A stretch of DNA of 58,434 bases from the NCBI GenBank assembly GCA_903838675.1, contig CAILZI010000222.1, positions 1-58,434 of the forward strand, given 5' to 3'. The notes beneath the pieces were generated by a model. The model was not told the DNA's origin and did not search any database. It worked only from the letters and a program-made list of their open reading frames with translations. The stretch comes from an uncultured Verrucomicrobiota bacterium (GTDB lineage: Bacteria > Verrucomicrobiota > Verrucomicrobiia > Verrucomicrobiales > Verrucomicrobiaceae). Shown in pieces: positions 1 through 8,204 of the stretch (the stretch's first letter is position 1; the number at the start of each line of letters is the position of its first letter). Position numbers and translations under genes: made by a program.

Positions 1-81
1 CACCATGCCGAGGATGGCCTTCAATTTTTCTCGGGTCGGTTTACGGCCCGTTTTCGACTGCTCGATGAGCCGAAGAGCCAT
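1..81 (-). CDS. Possible N-terminus of an unknown protein running off the left edge
   Basis: A reading frame on the minus strand starts with ATG at position 81 and stays open to the window edge, giving 27 residues rich in Lys, Arg and Leu (it begins MALRLIEQSKTGRKPTREKL). The composition looks like a basic helical N-terminus and not random GC-rich DNA, but no family can be named from so little. It would be divergent from the response regulator that starts at 202, leaving about 120 bases for two promoters. The call rests only on the open frame and amino acid composition, so it is weak. Confidence 0.3.
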   Translation of the reverse strand, partial: MALRLIEQSKTGRKPTREKLKAILGMV

Positions 82-201
82 TTTGTCGACGCCACGCTGG
101 GTTCTACAGCATTGAAGCACCAAGAACACAGCTCCCGCTTCCTACTCGAACATTGGACAACGCTTCTCAGCGCAGCTACCCATATGCCTACCCCGCCAGC
201 C

Positions 202-876
202 ATGCGTATTTTAGTGATCGAAGATGACAGCAAGATCGCCTCGTTCATCGTGAACGGACTGAAGCAAAACGGCTTCGGTGTGGACGCCGCCGCCGATGGC
301 GAGCAGGGGCTGGATCTGGCCTGCACAGTGACCTACGACTGCATCGTGCTGGACCTCATGCTGCCCAAGCTCGACGGCCTCTCGCTGCTGCGTCAGCTGC
401 GCAAAGAGAAGGTCAACACGCCCGTGGTCATCCTCAGTGCCAAGGCCACGGTGGATGATCGCGTGAAGGGCCTGCAAGCCGGTGGCGATGACTACTTGAC
501 CAAGCCCTTCGCCTTTTCCGAACTGCTGGCCCGCGTGCAGGCGCTCATCCGCCGCGCCACCCATGTGGTCGAGCCGACCACGCTCACCGCCGCAGGTGTC
601 ACCCTTGATTTGCTGTCGCGTGAAGTGAGGCGTGAAGGCCGCAGCATCGAGCTGCAAAGCCGGGAGTTTGCCCTGCTGGAGCTGCTCATGCGCACCCCGG
701 GCCGCGTGGTCACCAAGACGATGATCCTGGAGCATGTCTGGGACTACAGCTTCGATCCCCAGACCAATGTGGTGGATGTGCTGGTGCACCGCCTGCGTGC
801 CAAGGTGGACAAAGACTTCGAGGTGAAACTCATTCAAACCATTCGCGGAGTCGGCTATGTCCTCAAACCTGTTTAA
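202..876 (+). CDS. OmpR/PhoB-family response regulator
   Basis: A 224-residue two-component response regulator, expected to bind DNA when phosphorylated by the kinase encoded next. Residues 1-115 form the receiver: the acidic pair after IEDD near residues 8-9, the phosphoacceptor Asp51 in VLDLMLP, and the conserved Lys101 in YLTKPF. Residues 125-223 form the winged-helix effector of the OmpR class, ending in the usual TIRGVGYVL pattern. The frame is open upstream to 112, but the ATG at 202 (MRILVIEDD) matches the normal family start, so the upstream part is left out. The 3' end overlaps the kinase gene by 20 bases, so the pair is probably translationally coupled. The stimulus cannot be read from sequence; metal-resistance pairs such as CusRS have this general layout, but that is only a comparison. 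Confidence 0.95.
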   Translation: MRILVIEDDSKIASFIVNGLKQNGFGVDAAADGEQGLDLACTVTYDCIVLDLMLPKLDGLSLLRQLRKEKVNTPVVILSAKATVDDRVKGLQAGGDDYLTKPFAFSELLARVQALIRRATHVVEPTTLTAAGVTLDLLSREVRREGRSIELQSREFALLELLMRTPGRVVTKTMILEHVWDYSFDPQTNVVDVLVHRLRAKVDKDFEVKLIQTIRGVGYVLKPV

Positions 877-2263
877 GCACTGGGGCCGCAGCTTCGCCGT
901 GCGGCTGACGCTCGGCTATGCGATGATCTTCACGCTCAGTGCCGTCGTACTCTTTGGCCTGCTGTATATCCTGCTCGCCACCGCCTTGGAACGCAAAGAC
1001 CGCGAGGTCATCGAAGCACGCTTGAAGGAATGCGCCGCCGTCTATGCCAGCGGCGGCCTGCCTGCGCTGCGCAATCTGGTGCAGCTCAACAGCACGGATG
1101 AAAGCAAATCGAAGTCCTTCTTCGTCCGCGTCACCGGCAATCTCGGCAGCGTGCTCTTTGTCAATGTGCCCAACGACTGGCTGCAGGCGGATGCGGCTTC
1201 ATTGCAAACTCAGCATGACGCCGCGCGCTCCGACTGGCTGCGCATTCCGAAAGATGACGAGCGCGATCTCACCGTGGCCAGTGCCCGGCTCTATGACGGC
1301 TCGATCCTTCAAGTCGGCCGCAGCACCAACAGCCGCGAGACTGTGCTGCAGCCCTTTCGCCGGAACTTCCTGCTGGTGATGACCCCCACGCTGCTGCTCG
1401 CTGTATTGGGCGGTGCCTACTTTGCGCATCGAGCCACCAAACCCGTGCGCGAGGTCGTGGCCACTGCCCGCACCATCACAGACACCGGCGATTTTTCCGC
1501 CCGCGTTACCGCCCACGCCAGTCAGGCCGAACTGGAGGAACTCGCCACCGAGTTCAACCGCCTGCTCGACAAGAACCAGTCGCTCATTCAAGGCATGCGC
1601 CATGCATTGGACAACGTCGCGCATGATCTGCGCACACCGCTGACGCGTCTGCGCGGCACCGCCGAAGCTGCCGTGCAGACCACGCCCGATCCCGTCGCGC
1701 GCGAGGCGCTGGCCGATTGCGTGGAGGAATCCGACCGCGTGCTCACCATGCTCAAGGCGCTCATGGACATCAGCGAAGCCGAGGCCGGCATGATGAAGCT
1801 CCACCGCGAGCTCACCTCCATCCCCGCGTTGCTCAAGCAGGTGATCGAGATGTACGACCTCATCAGCGAGGAAAAGCACATCACCATCACCACGGATTTC
1901 ACCGTGGATTGCCAGGCCTCCGTGGACCCCACCCGCATGAGCCAGGCCTTTGCGAACCTCCTCGACAACGCGCTCAAGTACACGCCTGACGGTGGCAAGG
2001 TGCATCTGGCCTGCCGCGCCGCTGACAACACGGTGACCGTCACCATCCACGACACCGGCATGGGCATCCCTGCCACCGATCAGCCGCACATCTGGGAACG
2101 CCTCTACCGCGGCGACAAAAGCCGCACTCAGCGTGGCCTTGGCCTCGGCCTGAGTTTGGTGAAAGCGATTGTGGAGGCGCACCAAGGCACGGTGTCTGTG
2201 GAGAGCGAAGCAGGGCAGGGGGCCGAGTTTGTGATTACGGTGCCGCAGATCCCGCTGGGGTGA
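857..2263 (+). CDS. Membrane sensor histidine kinase
   Basis: A 468-residue sensor kinase and the partner of the preceding regulator. Transmembrane segment 1 lies at about residues 16-41 and segment 2 at about 170-190, enclosing a periplasmic sensing region of about 130 residues. A HAMP linker follows (about 190-243), then the dimerisation/phosphoacceptor domain with His256 in VAHDLRTPL, then a GHKL ATPase domain with the N box (FANLLDNALKYT), the G1 box (DTGMGIP) and the G2 region (GLGLGLSLVKAI). ATG at 857 is chosen because it gives a short cytoplasmic leader before the first membrane helix and lies inside the end of the regulator gene. No cofactor or ligand motif is visible in the periplasmic region. 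Length and domain order are normal for the HAMP-type kinases of OmpR systems. Confidence 0.95.
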   Translation: MSSNLFKHWGRSFAVRLTLGYAMIFTLSAVVLFGLLYILLATALERKDREVIEARLKECAAVYASGGLPALRNLVQLNSTDESKSKSFFVRVTGNLGSVLFVNVPNDWLQADAASLQTQHDAARSDWLRIPKDDERDLTVASARLYDGSILQVGRSTNSRETVLQPFRRNFLLVMTPTLLLAVLGGAYFAHRATKPVREVVATARTITDTGDFSARVTAHASQAELEELATEFNRLLDKNQSLIQGMRHALDNVAHDLRTPLTRLRGTAEAAVQTTPDPVAREALADCVEESDRVLTMLKALMDISEAEAGMMKLHRELTSIPALLKQVIEMYDLISEEKHITITTDFTVDCQASVDPTRMSQAFANLLDNALKYTPDGGKVHLACRAADNTVTVTIHDTGMGIPATDQPHIWERLYRGDKSRTQRGLGLGLSLVKAIVEAHQGTVSVESEAGQGAEFVITVPQIPLG

Positions 2264-2343
2264 GAAGTTTTTATATGGAACCGGAGCGAAGCGAAGGTAG
2301 ACAGCCGAAGGCTGCCCCGAAGCGGTGAGCGCAGCGAATCAAT

Positions 2344-2516
2344 GCGGCTGCGCAGTGAGGCACGAACGCAGCTGCCGCTTTCGAACGTCGCATGGTGTGC
2401 GGTGCTGCTCAGCCAGCGAAAGACCACAGCCTCTCGCTTCCGAAGGTCTCGTGGCACACGTGTGCTGACCTGCCTGCGAAAAGCGGTAGCTGGGCTCGTG
2501 CCTCGCTACGCGACCG
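2344..2516. repeat. Large imperfect inverted repeat, ~41-bp arms
   Basis: Between the kinase gene and the tRNA lie about 360 bases without a credible gene. Most of this is an inverted repeat: the left arm (2344-2383, starting gcggctgcgcagtgaggcac) matches the reverse complement of the right arm (2474-2516) over about 41 bases with roughly eight mismatches. Both arms contain gaggcacga and an ...agct..ccgctttcg core. The arms enclose about 90 bases that do not pair well. A smaller hairpin (cagcc/ggctg) sits just upstream near 2303-2315. The arrangement resembles a REP/BIME-like or MITE-like element. There is no transposase gene, and target duplications were not recognised. Confidence 0.6.
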
Positions 2517-2622
2517 CACTCCAAATAAGCTGGCAATTCACTCGGTCCAAATGGGAGGTCTCCAAGTGATCTAAGGCTCATTGCTCCTGAGGATCGGTGG
2601 GACTTAAATCTTCAATCGAAGA

Positions 2623-2697
2623 TGGTGCGCGATACAGGGTTCGAACCTGTGACCCCTACCATGTCAAGGTAATGCTCTACCACTGAGCTAATCGCGC
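2623..2697 (-). tRNA. tRNA-Val (anticodon GAC)
   Basis: Read on the minus strand this is a full cloverleaf of 75 bases including an encoded CCA end. The acceptor stem is GCGCGAT paired with ATCGCGC, the D arm is GCTC...AGC, the anticodon stem is TTACC/GGTAG around the loop TTGACAT, giving anticodon GAC (valine), the variable loop is short, and the T arm is ACAGG-TTCGAAC-CCTGT. All stems pair apart from one G-U type closing pair. The tRNA stands alone: the flanking genes are a kinase on the other strand and a membrane protein. Confidence 0.95.
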
Positions 2698-2761
2698 GAG
2701 TCCGGGGGCGAAGTCTATAAACGGCCCCTGAGGGTTGGGCAAACGGTTTTTGGCCCGGAAT

Positions 2762-3481
2762 TCAACTGTTGTTCACCTGCTTGCGCACGGTGGTGCCCTG
2801 ATTCATCAAATCGTCCCGCTCCAAACCGGTGAGTCGGGTGATGGAACGCAGCAGCCACATCAGCAGCCAGAAGGTCACGCCCATGAGCGGGATGCCGATG
2901 ACGAGGAAGCCGCTCCAGTTCAGACGGCCAATCGACTTGGTGTATTCCTCGCTGCCCGGAACTTTGTCTCCGAGCAGGTAGATGGCCAGGGCGAAATTCA
3001 TTGCCGAGGACAGCAGCATCGTACCCGCCATGCCCCAGGAGGCTTTTTTGAGCAGCAGGGCGAAGCTGTGGTGCTTTTCCGGTGTGTCGAGCGCCTGATG
3101 CAGGGCGGGCTGGTTGATGACCTGCGGATTGAGCAGCATCTCGGTGATCAGCGGTTTGCCCCAGCGATGGCTCAGCGGGAAGGCGATGCCGAGGAAGATG
3201 GGGAACATGGCCTCCTTGGCAGCAAACCACGTCGCATTCAGATTCCACAGGCCCAGCACCCCGGTGATGATGACAGCGATCAAACCAAGCACGGAGAAAA
3301 AGTTCAGCCCCCTCTTGTTCATGAAGCACCAGATGCCAAACCCCAGCGGCAGCAGCAGCGCCACGATCAGCGCCCACAGAGGTCCCAGCCGGTCTGGCGC
3401 ACTGAGCTTTTCCAGTGCGATGGACGGCAGAATGACGGTGAGTGCGAGGTCGAGCAGGGGATGGGGCTGTTTTTGGGTCAC
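2762..3481 (-). CDS. Multi-pass membrane protein, VC0807-like
   Basis: A hydrophobic protein of about 239 residues with roughly six membrane segments (for example ALIVALLLPLGFGIWCF, VLGLIAVIITGVLGLW and IGIPLMGVTFWLLMWLL) and short polar loops. The general pattern resembles the VC0807 / septation-protein-A-like group of small membrane proteins, whose function is not established; this assignment is from overall pattern only. The frame is open upstream to 3607, but that stretch runs through repeat-like DNA and is unlikely to be coding. A GTG at 3481 is the most plausible start; no strong ribosome-binding site is visible. The gene ends 64 bases before the tRNA and is read in the same direction. 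Confidence 0.6.
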   Translation of the reverse strand: MTQKQPHPLLDLALTVILPSIALEKLSAPDRLGPLWALIVALLLPLGFGIWCFMNKRGLNFFSVLGLIAVIITGVLGLWNLNATWFAAKEAMFPIFLGIAFPLSHRWGKPLITEMLLNPQVINQPALHQALDTPEKHHSFALLLKKASWGMAGTMLLSSAMNFALAIYLLGDKVPGSEEYTKSIGRLNWSGFLVIGIPLMGVTFWLLMWLLRSITRLTGLERDDLMNQGTTVRKQVNNS

Positions 3482-3505
3482 GGGGAACTGTGGAATGATG
3501 AAGGC

Positions 3506-3718
3506 GGAATGTCGAATGGCGAATGAGTGTGGACGCTGGTTCGTCCTCGTCCTCTTACTCGAACTCGTCCTCGATTCTATTGCTTCTGTTTCAGCGTGGG
3601 GGTGCAATCACGCTGCACCGCGCCGTCCGCAGCCGGTTTTCAGTTCCTCCGTCCCGCAGCACCCAGTGGACGTACAATGATCGAGAGCGAGGACGAGTAG
3701 GAGTTCGAGGACGATTGA
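3506..3718. repeat. Degenerate word-repeat region with inverted arms
   Basis: The 299-base gap upstream of nadA holds no credible gene. Near 3506-3530 there is a run built of GAATG/CGAAT words (gtcgaatggcgaatgagtg). At 3541-3578 is a run built of TCGTCCTC and ACTCGAACTCG words, and at 3677-3718 the complementary vocabulary (gcgaggacgagtaggagttc) appears, so the two form an imperfect inverted pair enclosing about 100 bases. The arms share words and not an exact sequence, which is unlike a simple terminator. Any promoter of nadA must lie in or just after this region; none could be assigned. Confidence 0.5.
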
Positions 3719-3780
3719 GCACACCGACTCCCTCTTGCTTCCTCGCCACTCCGTTTTACGCTCTCATTCCCCTCATTTCC

Positions 3781-4722
3781 ATGGTCGCCACCGCAGCCCC
3801 CAGCCTTACCGCAGAAATCCTCCGTCTCAAAAAAGAACGCAATGCCGTGATCCTGGCGCACAATTACCAGGACAAGGCCATCCAGGAGATCGCTGACTTT
3901 GTGGGAGATTCCCTCGGTCTGGCCTACAAGGCAAAGGAGACTGAGGCGGACGTGATCGTCTTCTGCGGCGTGCATTTCATGGCCGAAACCGCCAAGATCG
4001 TGAACCCCGGCAAGATCGTGGTGCTGCCGGATGCCAATGCCGGCTGCTCGCTGGAACAGAGCTGCCCCGGACCGCAGCTTGAGGCCTTCCTGAAGGCGAA
4101 TGCCGCCAAGAACTACTACGTCATCGCCTACATCAACTGCAGCGGCCATGTGAAGGCGCTGAGCGACTGCATCTGCACCAGCGGCAATGCCGACAAGATC
4201 GTGGAGGCCGCGCCGAAGGATCGCCCGATCCTCTTTGTGCCGGATCAAAACCTCGGCTCGTGGGTCATGGAACGCACGGGCCGCAAGATGGACCTGTGGA
4301 AGGGGGCCTGCTACGTGCATGTCGAGTTCACCCGCGACAGCATCCAGCAGATCAAAGATGAATACCCCGACGCCAAAGTCGTGGCCCATCCCGAATGCAC
4401 CTATGCCGTGCGCATTTTGGCCGATGAAGTGTGCAGCACCGAGAAGATGGTGGGTTACTGCCGCAGCAGCCCCGCCAGCACCTTCATCATCGTCACCGAA
4501 AGCGGCATGCTGCACCGCCTTGAGCGCGAGGTGCCCGGCAAGAAATTCATCCCCGGCCCCACCGGCCACTGCGCCTGCGCCGACTGCCGCTACATGAAGC
4601 TCAATACCCTGCAAAAATTGCACGACTGCCTGCGCGATCTGACGCCGCAGGTCGAGATGCCGGAGGATTTGCGGAAGCGTGCGGAGAAGCCGATTCTGCG
4701 GATGTTGGAGCTGAGCCGGTAA
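3781..4722 (+). CDS. nadA: Quinolinate synthase NadA
   Basis: A 313-residue enzyme that condenses iminoaspartate with dihydroxyacetone phosphate to make quinolinate in de novo NAD synthesis, using a [4Fe-4S] cluster. The start VILAHNYQ, the NCSGHVKA segment, the PDQNLG motif and AHPEC are characteristic. The three expected cluster cysteines are present: Cys89 in DANAGCSLEQ, Cys177 in WKGACYVH and Cys269 in CADCRYMKL. The frame is open for another 86 residues upstream, but that part translates the repeat region; ATG at 3781 gives the family's normal short N-terminus. No nadB or nadC lies next to it, so it stands alone here. It converges with the NACHT-LRR gene, with 38 bases between the stop codons and no obvious terminator hairpin. 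Confidence 0.97.
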   Translation: MVATAAPSLTAEILRLKKERNAVILAHNYQDKAIQEIADFVGDSLGLAYKAKETEADVIVFCGVHFMAETAKIVNPGKIVVLPDANAGCSLEQSCPGPQLEAFLKANAAKNYYVIAYINCSGHVKALSDCICTSGNADKIVEAAPKDRPILFVPDQNLGSWVMERTGRKMDLWKGACYVHVEFTRDSIQQIKDEYPDAKVVAHPECTYAVRILADEVCSTEKMVGYCRSSPASTFIIVTESGMLHRLEREVPGKKFIPGPTGHCACADCRYMKLNTLQKLHDCLRDLTPQVEMPEDLRKRAEKPILRMLELSR

Positions 4723-4760
4723 GTGAGTGGACTGGAGGGCGCACAACTGCGGTATTTACT

Positions 4761-7700
4761 TCAAACAACCTGTAGGTTGCACTCTGGATGGAGTTGCTTC
4801 CGAAGGTCATCGATGTGTTTACCTGCGGGGCAGAGCCGGAGGTCCAGACTTCGCAGGTTTTGCATACTAGAGAGATCTGGCAGGCTTTCTATTCCTTCGC
4901 AGCCTTGGAGGCCAAGTCGTCGCAAGTTTTCCAGGCCGATTAGGCTCGAAAGCGTTTCTGTTCCTTTTAGTCCAGTGCAGTAGTTTAAATTCAGCGTCCT
5001 CAGTTCGTGCAGGCCGGAGAGATCTGGCAGGCTCTCCAAGCCGATGCAGCCGTAGAGGCTGAGGCTGTCGAGATTCTCAAGTTGTGTGAGTCCATGGAGA
5101 GCCTCCGCCGTCTTTAGCCCTGTACAGTAGCTCAAATTCAGCGAGCGCAGCCTGCGCATACGGTGAAGGTCAGGCAGACGTTCCAGCCCCTTGCAGCTAA
5201 AGAGGTCGAGGCTGTCGAGGTTCTCAAGTCCTGTGAGGCCATGGATCGCCTCCGCTTCCTTCAGCCCTGTGCAGTAGCTCAAATTCAATGAGCGCAGCCC
5301 GCGCATACGGGAGAGGTCTGGCAGCCGCTCTAGGCCTTTGCAGTTACTGAGGTCGAGGTTTTCTAGCAACTCCAACCCACTGAGCAACGCGAGATCAGAG
5401 GTAGTGAGTTGGCACCGAATCAAACAGAGAGGACGGAGCGGATATTGAGGTTGAATTGTGGCGAGGGCTTGGAGAATCTCCCCACGCAGCGCCGCACTGC
5501 CAAGTAGCAACGGGGCAACGGGCCATTTTTGGGATCGACGTATGTTCAGCTGTGAATACGGCCATTCGAGGTAGGCAGACCAGAGGATGCGCCACCATTG
5601 GCTTCGAGTGGACTCGGGCACGCTGATCTCGCGGTCGCTCGCGAGCTTAATGGCCAGTGAAACGGCGTCTAATGGCATTATAGGCATCGTTGGCTCTGTG
5701 TTCTCGGTTCGTCGGTCTCGGTTAGAAGGAAATAAAACAGGAAAGAGCCAGCGTAGAAGCATGGCCGGAGAGCTGGCGTTCATCTCGGCCAGAAAGATGA
5801 GCACTTCATGCCAGATGGGGTTGGCAGCGAAGATGGCGAACTGTGGCTTCGGACAAATGGCGGGGCCGGGAGAGGGCAACTCGCGGTCCAAGTCCTCATC
5901 CGAAAGCGTTACACCCTCAGAGCTTGCTTCTGCAAGCCGAGCGAAGCGGTTTCGCTGGCGCTGGAATTCGGCGTGCAGCCAGACAGCGGCAAAGTACTCC
6001 AAAAAGGACAAATGAGTAAAACCGAAAAGCGGGCGGCCCTCCGCATCATCACCGCGTGGAATAAGCAGGCCGGAACGGCGGGCGATATGATTTAGTAGGT
6101 CACTCAGCAGGATGTTTGCAGGCTGCTCACGAGTTACTCGGCCCAGGGTCTGCATACGTTCGATTACTGGGTGGAGCAGCCATTCCAGCACCGGCATGGA
6201 GATGAGAATAGAGCCTTTTGCTGTATCATCTTCCTGTTCTTGGTTGGTGGTCTTTTCGTCACCTGTGTCATCCGGCGGACTGGAACGGACGGATTGCATG
6301 TGAGCGGCAATGTGGGCCAGTATCTCAGTGCGGGAAACCGGATCGAAGGGGCAGTCGTGCCCGTGTATGCTGCTGAGCCGATAGGAGGAGTCGATGCCAG
6401 AGAGGTAAGCCTTGGAAATTTCGTGGTAGAGCGCCGCGCGGCCATCCGGCAGGGGCTTGCCACTGCGCTTGAGAATGACCATGAAGCAGAGCAGATTGGG
6501 CACGCGGGAGATGACGCGCACGCCATGTGCGGCGGGGCGTCGCAGTTCACGGAACAGCTCTTCGGAATAATCTGGAACCTTTCTCAAATGGAACCAGCGC
6601 TGGGCAAATTGCTCTTGGCGATGATCATCGAAAGAAGTGAGGTAAAGGCGTTGAGCGATCTGAACCTGCGCTCGTGGATTCTTGCCTCCGATTGCTTCCA
6701 TTAGCTCGGAAGGAACAAACGCTTCTGTGTTGCCAGCCATGATATGCCTGACTCGTTCACTAAGGTGACCAACAATAATACCTGATAAACTGTATGGTTT
6801 CCAATCAGCGAAAAGCGCCTCAAAATGGACCCTTACTAAATCAGCAGCATCTGTGGGTGAGGCTGATTCTCCTGCAATTTTCACCAGATCCATTTTGGCT
6901 TCTATATCTATGTATTCTGCCGGGGCTTCTTCATACCCAATCACGCGCGAAGTAATCAACCAACGGGCCTCTTTGTGAGATAAGCGGATGCCATCCTGGA
7001 TGACCCGCACAATCTGCTGCCGCTTTGCGAGGTTGCCGATCTCGTCCAGACCATCGATAAAGAAAAAGATACCCGTATCGCATTGGAGCAGGTCGAAAAA
7101 CTCCTGACGCTGTCCGTGGAATGCATTGAAAAGTGGCGCGGCTTTGTCCTCGCGCTTGTAGTTGGTCAGAAGAACCGTCAGGAGGAGGTTCCAGCTCCAG
7201 TTTTCGGGGGAATCTTGCGGTAATAGAGGGACTAGATCACGCAAAATGATGGGGACAGGAAACATGCCGGTTAGCTCAGGGGCTCCAGATATATGGCGAC
7301 CAGAAGCGAGCATGGCGATGAGGGATTGGACAAGGGTGCTTTTGCCCATGCCGGGATCTGCCAGGAGTACGGTTCGGCGGTAGTTTGGCTGCGCTAGCCG
7401 GGGCAGGAGATCCTGCGCCGGGAATCGCGCTGGGGTTTCCTGCTGGGCGGAGTCGATGTCCTCTGGCCGCAGGTACTCGTCGGCGCAGGGCGGCTGGACA
7501 AAGAGATCCCAGATGTCGGGAGCGGCCTGCTCGGCATGGGCATAATTGTCCAGCCCCAGTTCCTCATACCCTCGGAAGGCCGACAGGATGGCTTGGAGCG
7601 CCTGCTGGCGGCGGCCTGCAGGTGTGGCAGCCCGCGCGCCACCCAAACTTGCTTCCTCTTTGGGGGCGCTGCTGAAGTTAATATAGGCGGAGCGTATGGA

Positions 7701-8204
7701 CCAAAGATCAGGCGCAAACTCCCTCAAGGCATCAACCATCTCCGGGGTTCCGACCAGCGCCAGGGTGCCACGAAGGTCGGAAGCGAGCTGATTGCGGCGG
7801 CGGTTCAAAGAGGTGAATGCCTGCTCCCAATACCCACGCATGCGTTCCAGTGAGGCAAGGGCGAGAGCTGCGGTATCCACCCACATCAAAACTTGTGGTG
7901 TGCCGCCTTTGTCGAGCCGAAGGAAGTCCTGCGCCAAACTGTCAGCAGGCTGGTCGGGATCGAGATCGAACTTTTTCCAGGTGCTTTCGTCCGGGATGAG
8001 AGAGCGGAGATTGGCCGCCACTTCATGCGCGGTACCAGCATCCGGTGTGGTAACAATAATGAAGGTGAAACCTTTGCTGAGGGCAAGATGAGTTTTAAGC
8101 AGCCGCCAGCCTTCCTGCTGAGTGACGGAAAGAAATGGAAGTTCAGTTTGTGTGATGGTAGAACTCACAAGGCGGTCAGACTTATACTTCGGCGGGCTGT
8201 TCAT
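4761..8204 (-). CDS. NACHT-type STAND NTPase with C-terminal leucine-rich repeats
   Basis: An 1147-residue protein with NLR-like architecture. Residues 1-180 form an N-terminal domain of unclear fold (a hydrophobic strand FTFIIVTTPDAG and a later RRRNQL...APDLWSIRS signature seen ahead of NTPase/TPR regions in other large bacterial proteins). The NTPase follows: Walker A DPGMGKST at 283-290, Walker B FFIDGLDE at 381-388 with the extra acidic residues typical of NACHT, and a sensor WLITSR at 415-420. A helical region of about 450-900 contains GFTHLSFLEYFAA, a segment common after NACHT domains. The end carries leucine-rich repeats, including three 49-residue tandem units at 973-1119. The start at 8204 lies inside the upstream ATPase gene (23-base overlap), so the two are coupled. 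By analogy with bacterial NACHT proteins it may be an intracellular sensor of phage or stress; that is inference. No nuclease, TIR, protease or pore domain was recognised, so the effector is unknown. Confidence 0.85.
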   Translation of the reverse strand: MNSPPKYKSDRLVSSTITQTELPFLSVTQQEGWRLLKTHLALSKGFTFIIVTTPDAGTAHEVAANLRSLIPDESTWKKFDLDPDQPADSLAQDFLRLDKGGTPQVLMWVDTAALALASLERMRGYWEQAFTSLNRRRNQLASDLRGTLALVGTPEMVDALREFAPDLWSIRSAYINFSSAPKEEASLGGARAATPAGRRQQALQAILSAFRGYEELGLDNYAHAEQAAPDIWDLFVQPPCADEYLRPEDIDSAQQETPARFPAQDLLPRLAQPNYRRTVLLADPGMGKSTLVQSLIAMLASGRHISGAPELTGMFPVPIILRDLVPLLPQDSPENWSWNLLLTVLLTNYKREDKAAPLFNAFHGQRQEFFDLLQCDTGIFFFIDGLDEIGNLAKRQQIVRVIQDGIRLSHKEARWLITSRVIGYEEAPAEYIDIEAKMDLVKIAGESASPTDAADLVRVHFEALFADWKPYSLSGIIVGHLSERVRHIMAGNTEAFVPSELMEAIGGKNPRAQVQIAQRLYLTSFDDHRQEQFAQRWFHLRKVPDYSEELFRELRRPAAHGVRVISRVPNLLCFMVILKRSGKPLPDGRAALYHEISKAYLSGIDSSYRLSSIHGHDCPFDPVSRTEILAHIAAHMQSVRSSPPDDTGDEKTTNQEQEDDTAKGSILISMPVLEWLLHPVIERMQTLGRVTREQPANILLSDLLNHIARRSGLLIPRGDDAEGRPLFGFTHLSFLEYFAAVWLHAEFQRQRNRFARLAEASSEGVTLSDEDLDRELPSPGPAICPKPQFAIFAANPIWHEVLIFLAEMNASSPAMLLRWLFPVLFPSNRDRRTENTEPTMPIMPLDAVSLAIKLASDREISVPESTRSQWWRILWSAYLEWPYSQLNIRRSQKWPVAPLLLGSAALRGEILQALATIQPQYPLRPLCLIRCQLTTSDLALLSGLELLENLDLSNCKGLERLPDLSRMRGLRSLNLSYCTGLKEAEAIHGLTGLENLDSLDLFSCKGLERLPDLHRMRRLRSLNLSYCTGLKTAEALHGLTQLENLDSLSLYGCIGLESLPDLSGLHELRTLNLNYCTGLKGTETLSSLIGLENLRRLGLQGCEGIESLPDLSSMQNLRSLDLRLCPAGKHIDDLRKQLHPECNLQVV
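4848..5288 (-). repeat. Three tandem 147-bp repeats encoding 49-residue LRR pairs
   Basis: Within the NACHT-LRR gene, three consecutive units of exactly 49 codons each encode two leucine-rich repeats (pattern LNLSYCTGLK...GLxxLENL...L..CxGLExLPDLS...LRS). The units at residues 973-1021, 1022-1070 and 1071-1119 are clearly alike at DNA level as well as protein level: the stretch for SYCTGLK and the one for LENLDSL recur almost unchanged in the first two. A partial unit precedes them and a decayed one follows. The near-identity points to recent duplication or gene conversion in the presumed ligand-binding part of the protein. Confidence 0.85.

Noticed and set aside
2342..2574. Short open frames in the kinase-tRNA gap
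   Set aside because: They translate the inverted-repeat element on both strands and in several frames equally well, with no ribosome-binding site or family match.
2623..2697. tRNA-Val as an attachment site for an integrated element
   Set aside because: No integrase gene lies nearby and no second copy of the tRNA 3' end was found in the neighbouring sequence.
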